Assembly (NCBI RefSeq): GCF_040358985.1
Contig: NZ_CP132932.1
Span: forward strand, 3,534,001 to 3,598,000
Direction of reading: 5' to 3'
Length of the DNA: 64,000 nucleotides
From: Tunturibacter empetritectus
GTDB taxonomy: Bacteria > Acidobacteriota > Terriglobia > Terriglobales > Acidobacteriaceae
Positions 17,837-26,634 of this stretch are shown piece after piece. Below the pieces are notes generated by a model. It did not search any database. It saw nothing but the letters and a program-made list of their open reading frames with translations, and had not been told where the DNA came from. Position 1 is the stretch's first letter, and every line of letters begins with the position of its first letter. A program made the translations under genes and the position numbers.

Positions 17837-18838
17837 TTGGACTGCAAGATCTTTTATCACGATAAGTGCTTCGATGGAGCCTGTTCGGCTTCGCTGTTCA
17901 CGCGGTTCCACCGGGAGTGCGTGAAGACGGCGACCACGTACTCCTATCACGGACTCGTGCACCGGACCGGCGCGCTGTTCGACGAAGGCGACTTCGGCAG
18001 CGGCGAAAATGCAATCGTGGACTTCAAATACTCGGCCTCACCCAAAGTGACGTGGTGGTTCGATCATCACCAGAGCGCGTTTTTGACGCCAGAAGACCAG
18101 AAGAACTTTGAAACAGGACAGGCCGATGGATCGCAGCGTATGCGAAAGTTCTTCAACGCGAACTACATCTCCTGCACCAGCCTGATCGCAGACATCGCGC
18201 AGCTAAACTTCGGCTTCAACACAGCCCCCGTGCTGGAGCTGATCCAGTGGGCCGACATCGTCGACGGTGCACGGTACGAGAGCGCCAAGGCTGCGGTAGA
18301 GATGGCCGCCCCGGCGATGAAGCTGACGATGGTGATCGAAAGTTCCTCGGACCCGACCTTGGTGCCGAAACTGATTCCTATCTTGACCGAGATGAGTCTG
18401 CAACAGGTACTGGACCAAGGGATCGTGCAGGCGCTGTTGGGTCCGTTAATGGACCGCCACTGGGCAGCGCTCGAGCTGATCAAACAGCGAGCCACCGTCG
18501 ACCATGGTGTGATCACCTTCGACATCACCGACCAGCCGACCGAGGGTTATAACAAGTTCATACCGTACTATATGCATCCCGACGCAACCTACAACGTGGG
18601 ACTTAGCAAGTCGAGCTTTCGTACCAAGGTGTCGGTTGGCACTAACCCGTGGACCAAGCGGATGACCTCCGAACTGGTCAATCTCGCTGCCATCTGCGAG
18701 CGCTATGGCGGCGGCGGACACGCTCGTGTAGGCGCAATCAGCTTCCCCCCTGATCGGGAAGACGAAGCGCGAAAGGCCGTCGGCGAGATCGTGGCTGAGC
18801 TGCAAGCAGCTTCCACCGGGCATGAAAAAAATAGTTGA
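17837..18838 (+). CDS. DHH/DHHA1 family phosphoesterase
   Basis: The start is TTG 17837, preceded by GGGAGAG at 9 bases; no upstream ATG fits. The 333-residue protein begins FYHDKCFDG, supplying first metal ligands, has the DHH triad in WWFDHHQSAF (about residue 77), and ends with the DHHA1 substrate motif RYGGGGHARVGAISF. This is the NrnA/RecJ superfamily of Mn-dependent phosphodiesterases acting on nanoRNA, pAp or cyclic dinucleotide products. N-terminal spacing is not classical NrnA, so the substrate is left open. A strong terminator follows at 18986. Confidence 0.88.
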   Translation: MDCKIFYHDKCFDGACSASLFTRFHRECVKTATTYSYHGLVHRTGALFDEGDFGSGENAIVDFKYSASPKVTWWFDHHQSAFLTPEDQKNFETGQADGSQRMRKFFNANYISCTSLIADIAQLNFGFNTAPVLELIQWADIVDGARYESAKAAVEMAAPAMKLTMVIESSSDPTLVPKLIPILTEMSLQQVLDQGIVQALLGPLMDRHWAALELIKQRATVDHGVITFDITDQPTEGYNKFIPYYMHPDATYNVGLSKSSFRTKVSVGTNPWTKRMTSELVNLAAICERYGGGGHARVGAISFPPDREDEARKAVGEIVAELQAASTGHEKNS

Positions 18839-18879
18839 GAAAGTTGGCGTATTTTTCGGTCGCGAAAAAGTGACGGCTA

Positions 18880-18936
18880 ACGCACCACGTTCACCACGCA
18901 TTCCACCACGTTCTCACCAGCAAAATACCACGCCAA
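18880..18936. repeat. Short iterated ACCACG motif
   Basis: Between the DHH gene and the terminator the hexamer ACCACG occurs four times within about 57 bases (near 18886, 18895, 18907 and 18929), as CACCACGTTC or close variants. No coding frame uses it. Its role is unknown; it could be a protein-binding array or simple repeat drift. Confidence 0.5.
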
Positions 18937-18985
18937 AACCGCTCTTTTTCTAAAACACCCCTCAAAAACATCAGCAAAACACACA

Positions 18986-19020
18986 AAACCCCGGAGCGAA
19001 CCATGCTCGCTCCGGGGTTT
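18986..19020. terminator. Bidirectional rho-independent terminator
   Basis: A perfect 14-bp stem (AAACCCCGGAGCGA / TCGCTCCGGGGTTT) with a 7-base loop is followed on the plus strand by ATTTTTTCT and on the minus strand by a T-rich stretch. It separates the convergent DHH and rseP genes. Confidence 0.93.
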
Positions 19021-19035
19021 ATTTTTTCTAAATTC

Positions 19036-20430
19036 TTAAGGTTTAAGCTTCGTAAACAGGTTGAGTTTTGTCAGGTCGTTGAAGATGACAAACGCAAAGA
19101 ACGCCAGCAGGCAAACAAACGCAACCTGATACACGCGCTCCTTGATCTGCTGATTCACATCCCGCCGCATGATCGTCTCGATCAACAAAAACAGGATCAT
19201 TCCGCCATCGAGAATCGGAATCGGCAGCAGGTTGAAGATCCCAAGATTCAATGAGATATAGCTCATCAACCCAATCAGCGGCATCCATCCGGGCATCTGC
19301 GCCGCCTGATGAATCTGCTGTCCAATCCCAATCGGGCTCTGCAGACTCTTCACCGAAACCTGCCGCGTAAACAGCCGCTTGAGCACTTCAACAATCAGCA
19401 AGGAACCTTTTTTGTTGAACTCCCACGAAGCAACCATCGCCTTACCTAGCGGCAGCCGCTCCACCTTAACAGGTGGCTGCACTGCAACAAACCCTAGGCG
19501 ATAGTCCTTTTGCTTAGGTCCTCCAGGCGTCTCCGCTAGCTCCGGAGTCACTTGAATCGGCAGCGTCTGCGTTGCGCCATCGGCGGCAGTGCGTTCAATC
19601 ACAAGGTCTGCGGGTTTGCCAGCCTGATCCTGAAGGTAGGACAGTAGCGCAGGAACAGAGTGCATCTGGAGCCCGTCGATGCTGACGATCTTGTCGTGTG
19701 GCTTGAGGCCGGCGCGAACTGCAGGCATGTTGGGCTCAAGCGAGTCGACTTGAACCGGCGTCGTCTGCATCTTCGGAATGATGCCCAGATTGTCGAGGGA
19801 GAAGTCGTCTGGAGCGCCCTTGTTTTCGACAAAAAGTTTGGTGTCGACACGCTGACCGTCGTGGAGGAAGGAGAAGGGAACGGTCTGGTTGAGGTTTAGA
19901 AGAGAACGGGTGCCGACTTGGTCCCATGTTGGATTTTCGATGGTGTCGTAGTGGATGATGGTGTCGCCGCTATGGATACCGGTGCGGGCTGCGGGTGTGT
20001 TGGGGGTGATGTAATCGGTGTAGGCGGGGCCGTCGATGAACTCCTGCACCTCGTTGTGGAGCATCGAGACGCCGGTCATGAGGCCGAGGGCGAGCAGGAA
20101 GTTGGCGAACGGGCCTGCGAGTGCGACGAGGATACGCTGCCAACGGGGGTGCGCGTTGAAGTCACCAGGATCGGTGGGGGCGACACTGCCGGGGGTAAGT
20201 TCATTGCCGGCAAAACCCATCTCACCGGCCATCTTGACGTAGCCGCCGAGGGGGACTGCGGCGATCTGGTACTCGGTGTCGCCGCGGCGGAAGCCGAAGA
20301 GGCGCTTGCCGAAGCCGATGGAGAAGACCTCGACGCGGATGCCGCAGAGCTTGGCGACGGCGAAGTGGCCGAACTCGTGGACCAGAACCATGATGCCGAG
20401 GACGATGAGGAGCTGGACGATTGTTGCCAT
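19036..20430 (-). CDS. rseP: RIP metalloprotease RseP (site-2 protease)
   Basis: The 464-residue protein has the zinc motif HEFGH near residue 18 in the first membrane helix, the GGYVKMAGE beta-hairpin motif, two PDZ-like regions (about 130-200 and 205-285, including NMPAVRAGLKPHDKIVSIDG) and the C-terminal LLPIPILDGG motif that supplies the third metal ligand. RseP cleaves transmembrane anti-sigma factors and signal-peptide remnants. It is in the typical envelope gene cluster with dxr immediately upstream (39-base gap). The substrate anti-sigma factor is not in the window. Length and motifs are canonical. Confidence 0.96.
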   Translation of the reverse strand: MATIVQLLIVLGIMVLVHEFGHFAVAKLCGIRVEVFSIGFGKRLFGFRRGDTEYQIAAVPLGGYVKMAGEMGFAGNELTPGSVAPTDPGDFNAHPRWQRILVALAGPFANFLLALGLMTGVSMLHNEVQEFIDGPAYTDYITPNTPAARTGIHSGDTIIHYDTIENPTWDQVGTRSLLNLNQTVPFSFLHDGQRVDTKLFVENKGAPDDFSLDNLGIIPKMQTTPVQVDSLEPNMPAVRAGLKPHDKIVSIDGLQMHSVPALLSYLQDQAGKPADLVIERTAADGATQTLPIQVTPELAETPGGPKQKDYRLGFVAVQPPVKVERLPLGKAMVASWEFNKKGSLLIVEVLKRLFTRQVSVKSLQSPIGIGQQIHQAAQMPGWMPLIGLMSYISLNLGIFNLLPIPILDGGMILFLLIETIMRRDVNQQIKERVYQVAFVCLLAFFAFVIFNDLTKLNLFTKLKP

Positions 20431-20469
20431 GAAGTTCGGAAGGACCTCGTTACCTGGTTAGCTGCAGAC

Positions 20470-21660
20470 TTACCGTTGGGCGCCGGTGAGTTGGCGGGCA
20501 ATCACTTCGCGGGCAGAGGCGCGCGCGGCAAGATCTGCATCAAGCACATCGAGGATAGACGCTGGAGATTGACCGGAAGTTAGCTGCAGCACAGCCTCTA
20601 TTGTACGCGGGATGCCGAGGAAGGGGATACGTCCTTCGAGGAATGCGGCTACGGCAATTTCGTCGGCGGCGTTGAGGGCGATGCATGCTTTTCCGCCCGC
20701 TTCGGCTGCTTCGTAGGCAAGTCGAAGGCAGGGGAAGCGGGTGAGGTCGGGCTGAGAGAAGTCGAGTTGCGAGAGTGTGGTGAGGTCGAAGGTGAGGGAC
20801 TCTTTTTCAGTCACGGCGACCCGCTCCGGGTAGGCGAGAGCGTAGAGGATGGGGAGGCGCATGTCGGTGACTGAGATCTGGGCGAGGATGCTGCCGTCGA
20901 CGAACTCGACCAGGGAGTGAACCGTGGATTGAGGGTGGATGGTGGTGCGGACTTGGGCAGCCGGGAGGTTGAAGAGGCGGCAGGCTTCGATGACCTCGAA
21001 GCCTTTGTTCATCATGGTGGCTGAGTCGATGGTGATGCGCTGGCCCATGACCCAGGTGGGGTGTTTGAGAGCTTGTTGTGGGGTGATGTGCTCGAAGTCG
21101 GCCAGGGGCGTATTGCGAAAGGGGCCGCCGGATGCGGTGAGCCAGATCTGCTTTACTTCGGCTGCGGTGCCGCCGCGCAGACACTGATGTACGGCGTTGT
21201 GTTCAGAGTCGATGGGGAGGAGGGCTACGTTGTGCTGCCTGGCGGCGGCGAGGATGAGCTCGCCTGCGGCTACGAGGCACTCCTTGTTGGCCAGGCCGAT
21301 GGTCTTGCCGGCGCAGACTGCGGCGTAGGTGGCTTCGAGGCCGGCTACGCCTACGATGGCTGAGACTACGAAGTCGACCTCGGGCAAGGTGGCAACGTGG
21401 ATGGTGCCTGCGCTGCCGTGGACGACTTCGATGTTGGTGATGCCTGCGGCTTTCAGGCGCGTCAGCAGAGTGGCTGCGAGGGCTTCGGTGGCGAGGGAGA
21501 TGACCCTGGGGCGCCATCGGAGGCACTGGGCGAAGGCGTCGTCGATGTTGGTGCCTGCGGCGAGGGAGACGACCTGGTAGCGGTCGGGGAAGGATTCACA
21601 GATGGATAGGGTGCTGTGGCCGATGGAGCCGGTCGAGCCGAGGATTGCGAGCTTTTTCAC
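20470..21660 (-). CDS. dxr: 1-deoxy-D-xylulose 5-phosphate reductoisomerase
   Basis: The 396-residue enzyme converts DXP to MEP with NADPH, the committed step of the MEP isoprenoid pathway. The N-terminal NADPH site GSTGSIGHST, the metal/substrate motifs DSEHNA, ASGGPF and MGQRITIDSATMMNKG, and the C-terminal domain are all present. Length fits the family. It is upstream of rseP on the same strand, probably co-transcribed. Its products feed undecaprenyl diphosphate synthase, encoded nearby at 25464. Confidence 0.97.
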   Translation of the reverse strand: MKKLAILGSTGSIGHSTLSICESFPDRYQVVSLAAGTNIDDAFAQCLRWRPRVISLATEALAATLLTRLKAAGITNIEVVHGSAGTIHVATLPEVDFVVSAIVGVAGLEATYAAVCAGKTIGLANKECLVAAGELILAAARQHNVALLPIDSEHNAVHQCLRGGTAAEVKQIWLTASGGPFRNTPLADFEHITPQQALKHPTWVMGQRITIDSATMMNKGFEVIEACRLFNLPAAQVRTTIHPQSTVHSLVEFVDGSILAQISVTDMRLPILYALAYPERVAVTEKESLTFDLTTLSQLDFSQPDLTRFPCLRLAYEAAEAGGKACIALNAADEIAVAAFLEGRIPFLGIPRTIEAVLQLTSGQSPASILDVLDADLAARASAREVIARQLTGAQR

Positions 21661-22527
21661 GAGGCGTGGGCCTCGGGGGCTATGGGGTACTTCGGGTACT
21701 CAAGGTGGCTGGCGGCGTGCAGCACGGCTGGCCGGAGGAGGGCGGCCCCCCCCCTCCTATTACCGGCGCGTAAGTCTTTTCTTTGCATGGAGATGGAGGT
21801 CGTGGCGTCTCGTAAAATATTCATATACAAAGGGTTACTTGCAGATTATTCCAAACAAAGGAGTTACGTCGCATCCCTGGTAAACGTCAATGTTTGCTTC
21901 GGAGCGACTTTCAAAACTACTTCAAGTATAGCTGGTTGAGGGAAACTAATACGCCACGCGAATTCTCCTGATTGGCGCGGGTTTTAGGGGCATTGGGGGT
22001 TGACAGGATTTGGCTTGAAGTACAGGTAGTGGTTCAGTTGGGAGTGTAATGACTGAGGTTGCCGAAAATGGCTTTCGGGGAGGCTCGGAATCAACTTCCG
22101 AAAAGCCGGTTCACCGGCCACTTGGCAAGAGGCAGATAGCTCTGATTAGGTCAATGAGTGCTATGGCCTGTTGTCGCCAGTTGACACTCCGAGGTCAGCT
22201 TCTCTTACTTCATATCCTGCTCGTCAATCCTCCATCTCTTACGTGCACCATTCAACAGATCGGTCTCGAATAGAAGTAGCCGCGAAGAATCAATTTTTCG
22301 CGCCACACGCAGAGTTCGCGCATACGCCTCAATCAAGGGCAGTAATTCATTGACAACCATCTAGTCGTGCCATAGAAGCCGTGCGAGGTAAGGCCGTCAA
22401 TCCATAGGTGCACAATCTTGCACGCGCCGGGATATTTTCTTTCCCGTTGACACGAACTCGGGACGGGGCCACCATAGGTTGCCGTCCAGCAAGTACAAGC
22501 ACGTGGATCATTATCCTGGGAGGGGTT
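21661..22527. other. AT-richer interval with no convincing gene
   Basis: About 870 bases between dxr and the PEP-CTERM gene hold only short frames without recognisable domains; the longest are 21616-21939 (107 codons) and 22049-22273 (74 codons). A run of nine or more C residues occurs near 21745. A TTGACA hexamer at 22000-22005 could be a -35 element, but I see no good -10. Composition differs from the flanking genes, suggesting acquired or decayed DNA. Confidence 0.55.
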
Positions 22528-23142
22528 ATGCGCTTGCGTCTTTTTCTTGTCGCTGTATGTTTGTTTGCGATAAACACTGTCGCTCAAGCAGACGTTCTTT
22601 ATACCTTTACGATCTCAGGTGCCCCCGGAACTCTTCTATCTGAGTTTAACGGGACTGCGACATTTGTCGAACCATCCATCCTGACTACGACGACCGAGAT
22701 TTCGGGGGCTTCTTTGACTACCACGGAGGTTTTCGCCGGCGCGCGAATTATTGATCTCATCCTCGATCCTGTAAGTGAAACTGGATGCGGGGCTCTTGGA
22801 ACGTCAGATCCTTTCGGGTGCGTGCAAGTTGGCTTTGCCGATGGTCTCGGGATAGCAGAAGAGTATGGCACTCTTCTTACCTCTCTCGGCACATATAATG
22901 GCGAAGATGTCACCCCCAATGGCACAGTAGATGGCTCCACCACTCTTTCGATCACTCAAGTTACACCTGAGCCATCTTCTATAAGCCTGTTTGGAACGGG
23001 GTTGTTGGGGTTGGTTGGTGTTGCGCGACGCCGATCTTCTCAGAAAAAAACAGCCGGTTTGGGGCCTGATGACGAAGGTTGTTTATTACCCTCAGCAGAA
23101 AGCTCGCGTTATCGATATTGCATACGGCATCATCGAGCATAG
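22528..23142 (+). CDS. PEP-CTERM sorting-signal protein with abnormal tail
   Basis: ATG 22528 has GGGAGGGG just upstream; the open frame before it is not protein-like. Residues 1-21 are a signal peptide (LFLVAVCLFAINTVAQA). The middle is a small Thr-rich beta domain with a single disulfide-capable pair (ETGCGALGTSDPFGC). The C-terminal sorting signal is PEPSSISLFGTGLLGLVGVARRR at about 146-168: the PEP motif, a membrane helix and an Arg cluster, recognised by exosortase. Such proteins normally end within a few residues of the Arg cluster. Here about 36 more residues follow, reading out of frame into a DinB-family fragment. The natural stop may have been lost at a recombination junction. Confidence 0.8.
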   Translation: MRLRLFLVAVCLFAINTVAQADVLYTFTISGAPGTLLSEFNGTATFVEPSILTTTTEISGASLTTTEVFAGARIIDLILDPVSETGCGALGTSDPFGCVQVGFADGLGIAEEYGTLLTSLGTYNGEDVTPNGTVDGSTTLSITQVTPEPSSISLFGTGLLGLVGVARRRSSQKKTAGLGPDDEGCLLPSAESSRYRYCIRHHRA

Positions 23143-23221
23143 CGGAGAACACTACGGCCAGCTCGTTGTGTACTACCGCCTCGCAGGGCTTGTGCCGCCG
23201 GAGTCGCGGCCCAAGAAGTAA
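23069..23221 (+). pseudogene. C-terminal remnant of a DinB-family gene
   Basis: In a different frame from the PEP-CTERM gene, 50 codons ending at 23221 encode IIEHSGEHYGQLVVYYRLAG and then LVPPESRP. This matches the conserved last helix of DinB/YfiT-like four-helix proteins common in acidobacteria ('EHYGQLV.Y.R..G.VPP.S'). The remaining 100 or so residues of a DinB protein, including the first metal ligands, are absent upstream, where the PEP-CTERM gene lies instead. I infer a truncated gene. No independent ribosome site is evident. Confidence 0.65.
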
Positions 23222-23438
23222 AGCTCAAGTGCGATCCTTCGATCTTCCACAGGGTGTCAATGAGTGAATTATCGCCAAGTCACTCACCTACAAATACGCG
23301 GAATTTTACTTGTCTAAATAGTCGGCTTATCGGACAAGTGGCGTTCCGTAGTTCCTTGAAAAACGGGGTTGTAGGTAACTCTGGTTGCCCCGGACTTTCA
23401 AACTGACCCACTACTGGAGGACAGAACCGTTTTGGGGG

Positions 23439-24302
<864 letters not shown>

Positions 24303-24361
24303 GAAGTCCTGAACAGGATATATCGGGCTACATATTGGGTAAGAGAAGATTATTTTATTTC

Positions 24362-24383
24362 ATATCTTGACTTATCAAGATAT
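24362..24383. promoter_or_regulatory. Perfect palindrome, candidate operator of the PadR-type regulator
   Basis: ATATCTTGA and its exact reverse complement TCAAGATAT flank a CTTA spacer, about 20 bases before the regulator start. A third partial copy, ATATCTTAG, follows directly. The symmetry, AT-rich nature and position between divergent cdsA and padR fit an autoregulatory operator. Binding is inferred only. Confidence 0.65.
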
Positions 24384-24402
24384 ATCTTAGTACTATTCAG
24401 GC

Positions 24403-25005
24403 ATGAGAAAACTACATGAACATTTACACGAACATTACAGAGGTTGCCACGGCGGAGAAGAAGGCCGTGGTGAGAGACACAGGGACGATCAACGAGGCGG
24501 TTTTGGCGACTTTGGCGGAGGCCGGCATGGTTTTCGCGGGGGGCGCGGAGGTCCGATGCGATTCTTCGGGGCCGGCGACCTTCGCTATGTGATCCTGCAG
24601 CAGATTGCGGAGAAGCCGAGCCATGGCTACGAGATCATCAAGTCGATCCAGGAGCGGCTGGGCGGAATGTATGCGCCGAGTCCGGGCGTGGTGTATCCGA
24701 TGCTGACGATGCTGGAGGAGATGGGACATGCGACTGTGGTCTCCGAGGGCGCGAGGAAGCTTTATACGATCACGGAGGAAGGGGCCAAGTCGCTGGCTGA
24801 GAACAAGGCGATGGTAGATGCGATCTTCGCGAGGATGGACCATGCTCGAAGTGAGCAGGGGAGTGGTCGTTCTCCTCAGATCGAACGCGCGGTGGAGAAC
24901 TTTCGGATGGCGCTGCGGATGAAGAAGGGTCCGTTGACGACCGAACAGACTCACGCGATCACAGACATCATTGACGCTGCTGCCAAGCAGATTGAGAGGG
25001 CGTGA
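24403..25005 (+). CDS. PadR family metalloregulator, YqjI-like
   Basis: The 200-residue protein has a His/Gly/Arg-rich N-terminal extension (1-50, including HEHLHEHYRGCHGG) followed by a PadR winged helix: MRFFGAGDLRYVILQQI, KPSHGYEIIKSIQERLGGMY, APSPGVVYPMLTMLEEMGH. The extension plus the RFFG.G.LR and SPGV.YP motifs closely recall E. coli YqjI, a nickel/iron-responsive repressor with a metal-binding N-terminus. The C-terminal helix (about 150-200) would be the dimerisation arm. A perfect palindrome lies in its promoter, suggesting autorepression. It is followed 1 base later by a DUF3861 gene. Metal response is inferred from family resemblance, and which metal is unknown. Confidence 0.85.
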   Translation: MRKLHEHLHEHYRGCHGGEEGRGERHRDDQRGGFGDFGGGRHGFRGGRGGPMRFFGAGDLRYVILQQIAEKPSHGYEIIKSIQERLGGMYAPSPGVVYPMLTMLEEMGHATVVSEGARKLYTITEEGAKSLAENKAMVDAIFARMDHARSEQGSGRSPQIERAVENFRMALRMKKGPLTTEQTHAITDIIDAAAKQIERA

Positions 25006-25006
25006 G

Positions 25007-25330
25007 ATGAACTCTTACCGGTACAAGATTACGGTTGAAGCGCTGACCGGCGCGAAGGGAGAGCCGGTGGAAGGACGGACGCTCTCGTTCGAGGCGGCGA
25101 ATCATGACGATATTCTAGGGATAGTGGAGCGGATGCAGACGCGGTTGCCATTCGATAACGATACGGTCGCGTCGCTGGGAGTTGGGCTGAAGTTGTTCTC
25201 GGAGGTGGCGCTGATGCAGCGCAACGACCCGATGTTTGCGACGATTCGTCCGGCGCTGGGGGAGTTTGTGCGTGAATTGAGGCAGCAGCCTGAGACCGTT
25301 GGTTCTGACGGTCCGGGTCGGTTGCTTTAG
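25007..25330 (+). CDS. DUF3861 family small protein
   Basis: ATG 25007 follows the regulator stop by one base, with GAGAGGG as ribosome site; 107 residues. The pattern YKITVEALTGAKGEPV, FEAANHDDILGIVERM, LGVGLKLFSEVALMQRNDPMF, LGEFVRELR matches DUF3861 proteins. No function has been established for that family. It has no signal peptide or membrane helix. Tight coupling to the PadR gene suggests a shared response. Alternative starts upstream (24971) would overlap the regulator. Confidence 0.78.
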   Translation: MNSYRYKITVEALTGAKGEPVEGRTLSFEAANHDDILGIVERMQTRLPFDNDTVASLGVGLKLFSEVALMQRNDPMFATIRPALGEFVRELRQQPETVGSDGPGRLL

Positions 25331-25352
25331 GCTTAGGGGATGCGGAGCGTGT

Positions 25353-25438
25353 GTCCTGCCGGACGGGCCCGCTACGCGCGGCGCGGGCGTTCACACGCCT
25401 TTTTACTGCTTCGCGTGGTCCTTCCCTTGGTCGGGGGA
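25353..25438. repeat. Palindromic intergenic element, copy E (degenerate half)
   Basis: It begins GTCCTGCCGGACGGGCCCGC like copies B, C and F and ends CCTTCCCTTGGTCGG like their interior motif. The central TCACTTCGTGA hairpin is degenerated (GTTCACACGCC). It lies between the convergent DUF3861 and uppS genes. Confidence 0.75.
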
Positions 25439-25463
25439 GATGCGCCAAGACTATTGTTAGCTG

Positions 25464-26567
25464 TTAGCGGCGGGTGAGGACGGCGTCGGGCTTTGCTTCT
25501 GATTTGCTCTCGGCTTTGGCGTCCGATTTGGGGATGAGGTGGTCCTTGATCTCGGCGGCTACCTCTTCGGCGGGCTCGAGGTTGTTGAGGTCTTCGTCGG
25601 TGAAGCTTTCGCCCAGACCACCGAAGCGGCGCTCGCGATGCTGATAGGCGTTGATGGCTTCGAGGAGATGGAGGCCGTTGAAGTCGGGCCAGAGGCGGTC
25701 GGTGACGAAGATCTCGGAGTAGGCGATCTGCCAGAGGAGGAAGTTTGAGATGCGCTGCTCGCCGGAGGTGCGGATGACGAGGTCGGGGTCGGGCATGTGC
25801 GCGGTGTAGAGAGCGCGTGCGATGGTGGGCTCGTCGAGGGACTCGAGGGCGCCGGCGCCGAGGAGGTCATCTACGGAGCAGCCGCGGGTGTGAGCTTCGG
25901 TGGTGAGGTCGGTGAGGATGGTGCGGACGGCGTCGACGATCTCGGAGCGGGCACCGTAGTTGAGGGCCAGGGTGAGGGTGGTGCCGGTGTTCTTGGCGGT
26001 GGACTCGGAGGCCCACTGCATGGTGTCCTGAACCTCCTGCGGCAGGTCGTGTGTGCGACCGATGTAGGCCATACGGACGTTGTTATCGTTCATGCGCTTG
26101 ACGTTGCCGACGAGGTAGCTTTTGAGCAGCTTCATGAGGAAGCTGACTTCGGATTTGGGGCGGCGGAGATTGTTTTCGAGCGAGAAGGCGTAGAGGGTGA
26201 GCCAAGGCAGGTTGATGCGCGAGGCAGTCTCTACGACAAACTGAACGGACTCGGCGCCCTTCTGGTGGCCGAGGAAGCGCTTGAGGGCGCGTTTTCCGGC
26301 CCAACGGCCGTTGCCATCCATGATGATGGCGACGTGTTGCGGAATTTTGGCTGGATCCAGCTGCCGGTAGACGCTCTGCTCTTCGGCAGAGAGCTCATGG
26401 CTGCGATTGGGGACGCGGCTGGAGTTCGGTAGGGGTGTTGATGCGCGCAAAGCGACCTCGCAGATATTGACGCTAGCACACCGCTGGGGGGCGCGCAATG
26501 AACGCCCTATACATCTTTCGTGCGTGAGAGGCGAGGAGTTGAGGGAAGAAGGAGAGGAAGGCGTCAC
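25464..26567 (-). CDS. uppS: Isoprenyl (undecaprenyl) diphosphate synthase
   Basis: The catalytic core is clear: HVAIIMDGNGRWA with the catalytic Asp, FLGHQKGAE, LTLYAFSLENN.RRP, LNYGAR, and DLVIRTSGEQRISNFLLWQ then AYSEIFVTDRLWPDF. The enzyme condenses eight IPP units onto FPP to make the lipid carrier for cell-wall precursors. The start is uncertain: GTG 26567 gives 367 residues with an odd Ser/Pro/Arg-rich head, whereas TTG 26450, with GAGG close upstream, gives 328 residues. The C-terminal 35 residues are charged (DAKAESKSEAKPDA) and dispensable-looking. It is the upstream gene of the dispersed uppS-cdsA-dxr-rseP group. Confidence 0.93.
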   Translation of the reverse strand: MTPSSPSSLNSSPLTHERCIGRSLRAPQRCASVNICEVALRASTPLPNSSRVPNRSHELSAEEQSVYRQLDPAKIPQHVAIIMDGNGRWAGKRALKRFLGHQKGAESVQFVVETASRINLPWLTLYAFSLENNLRRPKSEVSFLMKLLKSYLVGNVKRMNDNNVRMAYIGRTHDLPQEVQDTMQWASESTAKNTGTTLTLALNYGARSEIVDAVRTILTDLTTEAHTRGCSVDDLLGAGALESLDEPTIARALYTAHMPDPDLVIRTSGEQRISNFLLWQIAYSEIFVTDRLWPDFNGLHLLEAINAYQHRERRFGGLGESFTDEDLNNLEPAEEVAAEIKDHLIPKSDAKAESKSEAKPDAVLTRR

Positions 26568-26634
26568 GATGAGTGCTGACGCCTCCCTGGAGGTCGTGGG
26601 GCGGTGTTACGGGCCGGTGTTGCAGGGACGCTAT

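Noticed and set aside
22049-22273. 74-codon frame in the interval upstream of the PEP-CTERM gene
   Set aside because: It has no recognisable motif and no clear ribosome site, and lies in what seems decayed DNA.
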